The position numbers were made by a program, and so were the translations under genes. Under the pieces are notes generated by a model. It saw only the letters and a program-made list of their open reading frames with translations, had not been told where the DNA came from and made no database searches. From Chloroflexota bacterium (GTDB lineage Bacteria > Chloroflexota > Limnocylindria > P2-11E), in assembly GCA_005881085.1 (NCBI GenBank), contig VBGU01000194.1:1-6040 (forward strand): a DNA stretch of 6,040 nt, written 5' to 3'. This document shows, piece after piece, positions 1 to 5,297 of this stretch (positions are counted from its first letter, which is position 1; every line of letters starts with the position of its first letter).

Positions 1-1684
1 CGGCGCGCATCGTTCCCTTCGCGCGCGCCGCGCGGACGACGAGCGCCGCCTCCAGGAGGTCGCTGTATCCGCCGTTCGTGCATGATCCGATGAACGCCTT
101 GTCGAAGGTGATCCGCTCGCGCGCGATCTCCGTCGCCGGGAATGCGTTCGCGGGACTGAACGGCTTGGCGATGAGCGGCACGACCTCGGAGAGATCGAGC
201 GTTTCGTCGATCTCGTAGACCGCGTCCCCGCCCGGCGCGAATCGCGGGTAGGGAAACTCGGTCGCGCCTTTCTCGCGGTACCACGCGTACGTGAGGTCGT
301 CGGGCGCGAAGATCCCGTTCAGCGCCTCGCCCTCGGCCATCATGTTCGCGATCGTGTTGCGGTAGCTCATGGGGAGCTGCATGTGGGCATCGACGAACTC
401 GACGCTCATGCCCTGCGCCTGCTTTTGGCCCCAGCGCGCGAGCAGCGCGAGCACGACGTCCTTGCCGCTCACCCAGGGCTGGAGCTTTCCCGTGAACACC
501 ACGCGGCGCTGCTTCGCGACGGTGAAGTAGACGTAGCCCGTCGCCCAGCCGAAGCCAAGCGTGGTCGAGCCCACGCCGTACCCGAGCGCGCCGTACGCGC
601 CGTACGCGCGGCTGTGCGAATCGGCGCCCGGTATGAGCGCGCCGGGAAGGACGAGCTTCTGCTCGGGGAAGTAGAAGTGGAAGATCCCGTCGCCCGGGGT
701 CGCGTAGTGCGGCTTCCCGATGCCATGCCGCTCCGCGAACTCGCGGCCAATACCGGTCTGCTTGTCGTCGGCATCGCGATGGTTGAAGACGAAGTGGTCG
801 TTCGCGATCGCGATCTGGCGCGGCCGGATCGTGTCGCCGCTGGTGATCTCGTTGAAGGTATGGATCGAGAACGGCGCGGTCCCATCCGAGGCGGGCAGAA
901 GATCGGCGTAGACGCGAAGCGTCGCGCCCGGCCGGACCTCGGCGTCTTTGTCGACGCGGTGCGCCCAGAGGATCTGCTCGGTGGAGGTGAGGCCTCGCGC
1001 CGCCGCCGCGTCAGGCCACTTCACGTCGGGCGCACGACGGACGGAGTCGGGGAACTCGCGCCGTCCGATCTTGATGATCCCGCCCGAGCGGCGGATCTCC
1101 TCTTCCTGCGGCGAGAGCTCGGCAGGTTCGTAGCTCTTGCCGCGCGTCTCGTTCTTCAGCGTCCGTGTCTCGGGGTCGAACGAGAACGTGTCGCCTTCCT
1201 GCGCCTCCTCGACGGCCAGGCGGCTCTGGATCACGGTGAGGCCGAGGTTCAACGCATTGCGTCGGAAGATGTCGCCCATCGCCGCCCCGCAGACGATGAC
1301 CATCTCGAGTCCGGCTTCGTCGGCGACGCCCTTGAGGCCGGCGGGACTCATCTCGCGCGAGCTTCCGATGGCGAAGCGGTCGCCCGCGATGACGAACGTC
1401 TCGCCCCGGTGCACGCGCTCGCGGAAGTTCGGCATGAGATAGCGGAAGGAGCCCGCTTTCCAGCGCGCATCGAGGGTGTCGAGGCTCTCCGACACGCAGT
1501 CATCGGCCGGCGTGATCTGGTCAGTGTCGATGGCGTCGAGCTTCTTTCCCGGGACTTTGGGATCCCAGAAGATAAGCGCCTTGCCGCGGATGACCTTGCG
1601 TTCGGCGGCGTTCCGCGGTCCCTCGGCCGGTGACTCGTCGACGTGGGCACCCGGGATGATGCGCGCTCCCTCGATCGCCTGCAT
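1..1684 (-). CDS. Aconitase-superfamily hydro-lyase, swivel domain fused in front of LeuC-like catalytic domain (partial, C-terminus off window)
   Basis: The minus-strand reading frame is open for 561 residues from ATG 1684 to the left edge. Residues about 30-160 are an Aconitase_C (LeuD-like) swivel domain: DTDQITP at 53-59, GSSRE at 107-111, GDIFRRNALNLGL at 137-149. After a linker (about 165-228), residues about 230 onward match the LeuC/aconitase catalytic domain: STEQILWAH, the APFSIHTFNEI stretch, GADSH at 353-357, YGALGYGVGST, YRNTIANM at 441-448, and IGSCTNGG at 532-539. Cys535 should be the first [4Fe-4S] ligand; the other two would lie beyond the edge. The family isomerises or dehydrates citrate-like tricarboxylates or isopropylmalate. 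In LeuCD the two parts are usually separate subunits, and in aconitase A the swivel is C-terminal. AcnB is swivel-first but carries an N-terminal HEAT domain, absent here. The start is fixed by an in-frame TGA two codons upstream. The preceding GAGG lies too close for a normal ribosome site. The substrate cannot be assigned; isopropylmalate, homocitrate or citrate are all possible. Confidence 0.93.
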   Translation of the reverse strand, partial: MQAIEGARIIPGAHVDESPAEGPRNAAERKVIRGKALIFWDPKVPGKKLDAIDTDQITPADDCVSESLDTLDARWKAGSFRYLMPNFRERVHRGETFVIAGDRFAIGSSREMSPAGLKGVADEAGLEMVIVCGAAMGDIFRRNALNLGLTVIQSRLAVEEAQEGDTFSFDPETRTLKNETRGKSYEPAELSPQEEEIRRSGGIIKIGRREFPDSVRRAPDVKWPDAAAARGLTSTEQILWAHRVDKDAEVRPGATLRVYADLLPASDGTAPFSIHTFNEITSGDTIRPRQIAIANDHFVFNHRDADDKQTGIGREFAERHGIGKPHYATPGDGIFHFYFPEQKLVLPGALIPGADSHSRAYGAYGALGYGVGSTTLGFGWATGYVYFTVAKQRRVVFTGKLQPWVSGKDVVLALLARWGQKQAQGMSVEFVDAHMQLPMSYRNTIANMMAEGEALNGIFAPDDLTYAWYREKGATEFPYPRFAPGGDAVYEIDETLDLSEVVPLIAKPFSPANAFPATEIARERITFDKAFIGSCTNGGYSDLLEAALVVRAARAKGTMRA

Positions 1685-1690
1685 GCCTCA

Positions 1691-1718
1691 ATGGTGTCAC
1701 GCCCGTTTGTGACACCAT
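1691..1718. promoter_or_regulatory. Perfect 10-bp inverted repeat in the divergent gap (candidate operator)
   Basis: The arms ATGGTGTCAC (1691-1700) and GTGACACCAT (1709-1718) are perfect reverse complements around an 8-nt centre (GCCCGTTT). They fill most of the 43-bp gap between the hydro-lyase start (1684, minus) and the membrane-protein start (1728, plus). Each arm ends 6-9 nt before a start codon (6 nt on the minus side, 9 nt on the plus side). A dimeric regulator bound here could control both genes. No regulator family is assigned. An RNA hairpin is a less likely reading, because a divergent gap this short leaves little room for leaders. Confidence 0.55.
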
Positions 1719-1727
1719 GCAGCACCG

Positions 1728-1994
1728 ATGTGCTGCGTACTGGCGCTCCTCGCGTTCCTCGGCCCGCGCCTCGTCATCTTCCTGTTGTGGCTCTTCACGA
1801 CCTACCTCAGCCGCGCGTTCGACGGATTGCTGCTTCCGTTACTTGGCTTCCTGTTCCTGCCGTGGACGACGATCGCCTGGGCGATCGCACAAAACGAGCT
1901 CGGCGGAACGAACGGCATCGGTCTGCTCGTCATCGTGCTCGGCCTCCTCGCGGACATCGGAGTGCTCGGTGGGGGAGCCCGAGGGCGCCGCTAA
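1728..1994 (+). CDS. Small hydrophobic membrane protein of unknown function
   Basis: An 88-residue protein with about three hydrophobic segments: residues about 2-24, 32-52 and 62-80. Motifs include RAFDGLLLPLLG, FLPWTTIAWA, and GLLADIGVLGGG near the C-terminus, followed by a basic ARGRR tail. I recall similar short proteins (AFD..PLLG.lFLPWTT...GLLADI) in actinobacterial and Chloroflexota genomes, always hypothetical, but I could not check this. The pattern of hydrophobic segments with conserved-looking loops argues that this is a real gene rather than a shadow. ATG 1728 is the only start after an in-frame TGA at 1710. No Shine-Dalgarno sequence is visible. It diverges from the hydro-lyase across the inverted repeat, and its TAA overlaps the stop of the convergent MarR-GNAT gene. 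Function unknown. Confidence 0.8.
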   Translation: MCCVLALLAFLGPRLVIFLLWLFTTYLSRAFDGLLLPLLGFLFLPWTTIAWAIAQNELGGTNGIGLLVIVLGLLADIGVLGGGARGRR

Positions 1995-2917
1995 AGCCGA
2001 AGCACCCAGTTCTGGCCGACCAGGGCCTTTCCGAATGAACGATGGCGCTCGCTTTCGACGAGCTCAAACCCCGCGCGCTCGTAGATGCGACGCGCCGCGA
2101 CGAGGACGTCGTTCGTCCAGAGGGTGAGCTCGCGATATCCCGCTGCGCGCGCGAAACGGATGCACTCGTCGACGAGTCGCGAGCCAACGCCGAGGCCGCG
2201 CGCCTGCGGCTCGACGAGCAGGAGGCGAAGTTTCGCGACGGTCTTGGACCTCCTGACGCAGAACACGCAGCCGACACGCTCCCCGTCGACTTCGGCGATC
2301 CAACAGCGCTCGCGCTTGGGGTCGAGGTGGGTGATGAACCTCGCGACGATGTCCGCGACGAGCGCCTCGAACGTTTCGTCCCACCCGTACTCCTGCCAGT
2401 ACAGCGCGCCGTGCCGCTCGACGACCCATCCCATGTCGCCGGGCCGGTGCGAGCGAAGAGTGACCTTCGGCGTCGCGCGCGGTCCTGACTTCAGCCCTCG
2501 CTCGATCGCGCGCATCGACGCGACGAGTCGTTCCTGCTCGGCCGCAGGGATTTTTTCGAGCATCACGCCGATCTGGTCGCGCGCCCTCGCCTCGAGTGGC
2601 GCGACCGCGGCCTTGCCCCGCGGGGTCAGGCGGAGGATCGACTTGCGGGCGTCGTCCCTTGCCGCCGTCCGCGCGAGGACGCCCCGTCGCGCGAAGCCGC
2701 GGAGGATCCGCGAGAGGTATCCGGCGTCGATCCCGAGATCGCGTCCCAGCTCGCTGGCCGTCGCCGATCCGCGGTGCGCCAGCTCGTAGAGGACGCGCAC
2801 CTCGGTGAGCGAGAAGCGGCTCGAGAGATAGCCCTCGTCGAGCACTCCGATGCGGCTCGTGTAGAAACGGTTGAACTCGCGCACCGCGGCGACGCGCCGT
2901 GCCAGCGTGCTGCCCAT
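1991..2917 (-). CDS. MarR-family transcriptional regulator fused to GNAT N-acetyltransferase
   Basis: A 308-residue two-domain protein. Residues about 1-145 are a MarR winged helix-turn-helix: the recognition region is about 51-75 (ATASELGRDLGIDAGYLSRI), the wing about 81-95 (ARDDARKS), followed by LTPRGKAA and long dimerisation helices. Residues about 150-308 are a GNAT acetyltransferase: LRSHRPGDMGWVVERHG at its start, a central strand RLLLVEPQARGLGVGSRLVD carrying the acetyl-CoA loop QARGLGVGS (238-246), and the usual AARRIYERAGFEL ending. The protein should bind a palindromic operator as a dimer and acetylate a small molecule or protein; the substrate is unknown. This fusion is a recognised, fairly common architecture. 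The gene lies 26 nt downstream of the metallo-beta-lactamase-fold gene on the same strand. Its own operator and a leaderless-type -10 sit between them, suggesting autoregulation. Its stop shares CTAA with the convergent membrane-protein gene. Confidence 0.96.
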   Translation of the reverse strand: MGSTLARRVAAVREFNRFYTSRIGVLDEGYLSSRFSLTEVRVLYELAHRGSATASELGRDLGIDAGYLSRILRGFARRGVLARTAARDDARKSILRLTPRGKAAVAPLEARARDQIGVMLEKIPAAEQERLVASMRAIERGLKSGPRATPKVTLRSHRPGDMGWVVERHGALYWQEYGWDETFEALVADIVARFITHLDPKRERCWIAEVDGERVGCVFCVRRSKTVAKLRLLLVEPQARGLGVGSRLVDECIRFARAAGYRELTLWTNDVLVAARRIYERAGFELVESERHRSFGKALVGQNWVLRL

Positions 2918-2923
2918 GCCGAC

Positions 2924-2929
2924 AGGATA
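2924..2929 (-). promoter_or_regulatory. Leaderless-type -10 box for the MarR-GNAT gene
   Basis: On the minus strand TATCCT is followed by six bases (GTCGGC) and then the ATG at 2917. This places the predicted transcription start on the start codon. No Shine-Dalgarno sequence precedes the ATG, and no good -35 is visible. The operator palindrome overlaps this hexamer and its upstream spacer, so a bound repressor would block RNA polymerase. Confidence 0.5.
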
Positions 2930-2947
2930 GTTGACTCCGTCAACTAT
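2927..2947. promoter_or_regulatory. MarR-type operator palindrome (autoregulatory site)
   Basis: The arms ATAGTTGAC (2927-2935) and GTCAACTAT (2939-2947) are perfect reverse complements around a 3-nt centre (TCC). The 21-bp length and TTGA/TCAA half-sites are typical of MarR-family binding sites. The site ends 10 nt before the MarR-GNAT start codon and overlaps its -10 hexamer. The TAG stop codon of the upstream hydrolase (2944-2946) lies inside the right arm. Autorepression by the adjacent MarR-GNAT protein is inferred from position and symmetry. Confidence 0.75.
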
Positions 2948-3597
2948 TTGCGCCGGCGCAGCACCGCCCGGTCATGCGAGAAGTGGATGCGGTCGGCGTT
3001 CAGTTCGCGCAGGCGCTGAATACTGGGGTCGGCGGGACCCGTGGCGAACGAGCGCGCGTCCTCCGCCGCCTGACCCACGATGAGCACGAGACCGTCGCCG
3101 GTGCGGACCGTCACCGACTGATGCCCGGGCGTATGGCCCGGCGTCGCGAGAACGCTGACGCCATCCACGATCTCGCGATCGCCTTCGACGGCTTCGTAGC
3201 GCGCGTTGGGGAAGTCGACCCACTCGACGATCGTGTGGCCTTCGCGTAGGGCGAGATCGAGCTCGGCCTGCTGGACGTGAATGGGCACGCCCGGGAACGC
3301 TCGGTTTTGGCCGCAGTGATCGAAGTGCAGATGACTGTTGACGATGGCCCGCACGCTGTCCGGGTCGAGCTTCGCGCCGCCGAGGGCCTCGCGTACGTCG
3401 CGGGAGCGCGGACGGTAGTTGGCCTCGATCCACTCGTTGCCCTCGCCGATCCCCGTATCGACGAGGACGATCCCATCCGGGTGCCGGATGGCGAACGCGA
3501 GAACGGGTCCGTCCTGCCCGGCGAGCGGGTGGGATGCGGGATAGGTGACGTCCGCGAGATGGAGAGGGATGACGTCGTCGGGTGTCATCGCCCCCAT
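2944..3597 (-). CDS. Metallo-beta-lactamase-fold hydrolase, N-acyl homoserine lactonase-like
   Basis: A 217-residue protein from the chosen start. Zinc-site motifs in order: VDTG (46-49), HLHFDH (89-94), TPGH (His155), and HFSHD near the C-terminus (His208). Length and spacing resemble AiiA-type lactonases. At the position of AiiA Asp191, which bridges the two metals, this protein has Gln176 (IVGQAAED), and the following AiiA Tyr position is Glu. Activity may therefore differ from classical lactonases, although the other metal ligands are intact. No signal peptide is seen, so it is probably cytoplasmic. An ATG at 3645 would add 16 residues, but AAAGAGG at 3602-3608 supports 3597; a further ATG at 3588 is possible. 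It is the upstream member of a two-gene minus-strand unit with the MarR-GNAT gene and diverges from the EamA transporter. The substrate is unknown: lactone or another ester-like compound is an inference from the family. Confidence 0.92.
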   Translation of the reverse strand: MGAMTPDDVIPLHLADVTYPASHPLAGQDGPVLAFAIRHPDGIVLVDTGIGEGNEWIEANYRPRSRDVREALGGAKLDPDSVRAIVNSHLHFDHCGQNRAFPGVPIHVQQAELDLALREGHTIVEWVDFPNARYEAVEGDREIVDGVSVLATPGHTPGHQSVTVRTGDGLVLIVGQAAEDARSFATGPADPSIQRLRELNADRIHFSHDRAVLRRRK

Positions 3598-3601
3598 CGT
3601 G

Positions 3602-3608
3602 CCTCTTT
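3602..3608 (-). promoter_or_regulatory. Ribosome binding site deciding the hydrolase start
   Basis: On the minus strand AAAGAGG ends 4 nt before ATG 3597. It is the only Shine-Dalgarno-like sequence found before a start in this window. It favours 3597 over the upstream ATG at 3645 and, by spacing, over 3588. Confidence 0.45.
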
Positions 3609-3665
3609 CGCTACAGAAGGCCTTGAAAGACTGCCCTGCGGGCATCTCACAGCGTGCTCAGACGT

Positions 3666-3671
3666 TACGTT
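3666..3671 (+). promoter_or_regulatory. Possible leaderless-type -10 box for the EamA transporter gene
   Basis: TACGTT fits TANNNT and lies 8 nt before ATG 3680. No Shine-Dalgarno sequence and no convincing -35 element are seen. The 82-bp divergent gap (3598-3679) must hold promoters for both the hydrolase and the transporter. This call rests on spacing alone. Confidence 0.3.
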
Positions 3672-3679
3672 CTACCGAC

Positions 3680-4621
3680 ATGCCCTCATCTCGGCGTAGT
3701 TCCACGCTCAACGTCTGGTTTGCCCTCGGCATCGTCTACGTCGTCTGGGGCTCGACGTACCTCGCGATCGCGATCGCCGTCCAGACACTCCCACCGCTTC
3801 TCTACGCCGGGCTCCGCTTCCTCATCGCAGGAGTCCTTCTCTCCGCGTGGCTGGCTTTCCGAGGCGTCGATCTCCGCATCTCGCGGCGAGAGCTCGCGGG
3901 TGCTGCGGTGGTGGGGATCCTCTTGCTCTCCGTCGCCAACGGTTTGGTGGTCCTTGCCGAACGCACCGTTCCCTCGGGGTTGGCGGCGCTCATTGTCGCG
4001 TCGATCCCGCTCTGGATCGTGATCTACCGGATGATCGCGGGAGAGCGCGTCGGGCGCGACCTGCTCGCCGGCGTGTTGCTGGGGCTCGTCGGCGTCGCGA
4101 TCCTCGTCGTGCCGGGTGGCCTCAACGGAACGATCGATCCGGTTGGGACGCTGATGCTGTTCGGCGCGACGCTCTCCTGGGCGCTTGGGACGTTCCTCTC
4201 GCCGCGCCTGGAGACTCCGCGCAACGCCCTCGTCTCGACGGCCTACCAGATGGTCGCCGGAGGCGTGGCGCTGCTCGTCGTGGGTCTCGGCCAGGGCGAG
4301 CTCGCGCACCTCGATCCCGGAACCTTCTCGGTGCGATCGCTTATCGCGTTCGCCTACCTCGTCGTCTTCGGCTCTCTCGTTGCCTTCAGCGCGTACACGT
4401 GGCTTTTGCAGAACGCGTCGGTGTCGCTCGTGTCGACCTATGCGTTCGTGAATCCGGTCGTCGCGGTCGTGCTGGGAACGCTCGTCCTCGCCGAGCCGAT
4501 GACGGCGACGATCGTGATCGGCGCCGCGATCATCGTCGTCGCGGTGGCGTTCATCATCTTCCGGCAGAACGCGGCGCGACGGGCGGACCGCATGGCGCCA
4601 ATCGCCGAGGCCGCGGACTAA
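3680..4621 (+). CDS. EamA/DMT-superfamily permease (YedA/RhaT-like exporter)
   Basis: A 313-residue integral membrane protein with about ten hydrophobic helices arranged as two EamA repeats (roughly residues 10-145 and 155-290). The first helix carries the family signature YVVWGSTYLAI (about 18-28). The first repeat ends VGVAILVVPGG. The second repeat includes LGTFLSPRL, FGSLVAFSAYTWLLQ, and VNPVVAVVLGTLVLAEPMT before the last helix. Members export amino acids or other small metabolites by proton exchange; the substrate is not predictable. The chosen ATG gives a short basic N-terminus (PSSRRSS) right before helix 1. A longer frame from 3545 would add 45 non-membrane residues overlapping the divergent hydrolase and is rejected. 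It diverges from the hydrolase/MarR-GNAT unit, so it may export that module's product or toxin (inference). The next plus-strand gene starts 52 nt after its TAA and seems to have its own promoter. Confidence 0.95.
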   Translation: MPSSRRSSTLNVWFALGIVYVVWGSTYLAIAIAVQTLPPLLYAGLRFLIAGVLLSAWLAFRGVDLRISRRELAGAAVVGILLLSVANGLVVLAERTVPSGLAALIVASIPLWIVIYRMIAGERVGRDLLAGVLLGLVGVAILVVPGGLNGTIDPVGTLMLFGATLSWALGTFLSPRLETPRNALVSTAYQMVAGGVALLVVGLGQGELAHLDPGTFSVRSLIAFAYLVVFGSLVAFSAYTWLLQNASVSLVSTYAFVNPVVAVVLGTLVLAEPMTATIVIGAAIIVVAVAFIIFRQNAARRADRMAPIAEAAD

Positions 4622-4660
4622 CCGACACGCACCCGCGGCACCAGTGGACCACTCGTGCGT

Positions 4661-4666
4661 TATACC
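4661..4666 (+). promoter_or_regulatory. Leaderless-type -10 box for the exported-protein gene
   Basis: TATACC lies 7 nt before ATG 4674, inside the 52-bp gap after the EamA gene. There is no Shine-Dalgarno sequence. The same TANNNT-gap-ATG layout occurs at 2917 and, more weakly, at 3680. It favours ATG 4674 over the upstream GTG at 4644, which would place this AT-rich hexamer inside the coding region. Confidence 0.45.
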
Positions 4667-4673
4667 CACCGAG

Positions 4674-5297
4674 ATGCGTGAGCTGCGGATTGCGATCTTC
4701 GGACTGATCCTCCTAGGGATCGTGTCGGTTCGTGCCGATACATGGCCCTGGCCATCGGTCGGCGCGCAAGCGCGGCACAGCACCGGGATCATTCTTCTTG
4801 GCCCGATCGACTACAACGCGAGGGTCGGACCGTTTCCGGATTCGCTGCGAAAAGCGTGGAACGACGCCTACACGCTGGCGGACCGCCCGTGGATGGACCT
4901 GACAACCGACGAGGTCGTGGTGTCGGCCGCGACGGCGAATGGCGCCGAGATAGCGCGGCGATGGGTGCAGTCGGGGCTGCGGGTCGCATCGCCAAAGCCT
5001 GGTGGCCCGTTCACGATTGATCTGCCCCGGCCAGAGGTCGCCGTTCGGATCGAATCGGTCCAGCATTCGATCCTGGGGCTTCAACGAATCATGGACGGCG
5101 TGACCGATCTCGCTCGCGACGGGGTCCCGGGCGCCGATCGCATCTACAGTGCTGGTCCCGATCCCGAGCACGACCGCGTCATCATCGTGACGGACCGGCT
5201 CAACGATCAGCTGCTGGAGGCGATCGCCGCACGCTTCGGTATTGACGTGATCGCCGTCCGCGTCGATCCGAGGGAGACGCCGGCGCACCTGCTCTAA
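4674..5297 (+). CDS. Exported or membrane-anchored protein of unknown function
   Basis: A 207-residue protein. The N-terminus has a short charged start (MRELR), a hydrophobic core IAIFGLILLGIVSV (6-19), then RADT. This fits a signal peptide possibly cut after Ala21, or an uncleaved anchor. The mature part is a mixed alpha/beta domain with no catalytic motif I recognise. The C-terminal half (about 127-200: VQHSILGLQRIMDGVTDL, IYSAGPDPEHDRVIIVT, ARFGIDVIAVRVDP) loosely resembles the small alpha/beta domains found in secreted actinobacterial proteins and protease pro-regions, where a helix precedes an NRVVV-like strand. That likeness is an impression, not a demonstrated homology. A GTG start at 4644 would add ten residues, but the -10-like TATACC at 4661 and the better signal peptide favour 4674. 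The gene may stand alone. Its TAA overlaps the stop of the convergent synthase gene. Confidence 0.8.
   Translation: MRELRIAIFGLILLGIVSVRADTWPWPSVGAQARHSTGIILLGPIDYNARVGPFPDSLRKAWNDAYTLADRPWMDLTTDEVVVSAATANGAEIARRWVQSGLRVASPKPGGPFTIDLPRPEVAVRIESVQHSILGLQRIMDGVTDLARDGVPGADRIYSAGPDPEHDRVIIVTDRLNDQLLEAIAARFGIDVIAVRVDPRETPAHLL

Noticed and set aside
585..612. Tandem CGCCGTACG-like repeat
   Set aside because: It lies in the hydro-lyase coding region and encodes the AYGAYGA stretch of the catalytic domain, so it is explained by protein sequence.
383..1633. Long plus-strand open frame of 416 codons
   Set aside because: It is antisense to the hydro-lyase, Arg/Ala/Glu/Asp-rich and without a recognisable motif. 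It is a GC-rich shadow of the minus-strand gene, whose frame gives clear family motifs.
3617..3644. Small palindromes AAGGCCTT (3617-3624) and TGCCC-TGC-GGGCA (3632-3644) in the hydrolase/EamA gap
   Set aside because: The arms are only 4-5 bp, common by chance in this composition. They could be operator parts, but nothing else supports them.
3598..3645. Upstream ATG giving the hydrolase 16 more residues
   Set aside because: The family's conserved part starts after residue 20, and an AAAGAGG sequence is correctly placed for ATG 3597. Not fully excluded.
3545..3679. Upstream extension of the EamA frame
   Set aside because: The extra 45 residues are not membrane-like and overlap the divergent hydrolase coding region and promoter gap. 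ATG 3680 directly precedes the first helix.
4643..4653. AGTGG-A-CCACT palindrome before the exported-protein gene
   Set aside because: The position upstream of the -10 is suggestive, but 5-bp arms are too short to call an operator without conservation.
3686..4792. Minus-strand open frame of 368 codons across the transporter
   Set aside because: It is highly charged, low-complexity (Arg/Asp/Glu/His-rich) and antisense to a clear ten-helix EamA protein, so it is a shadow frame.
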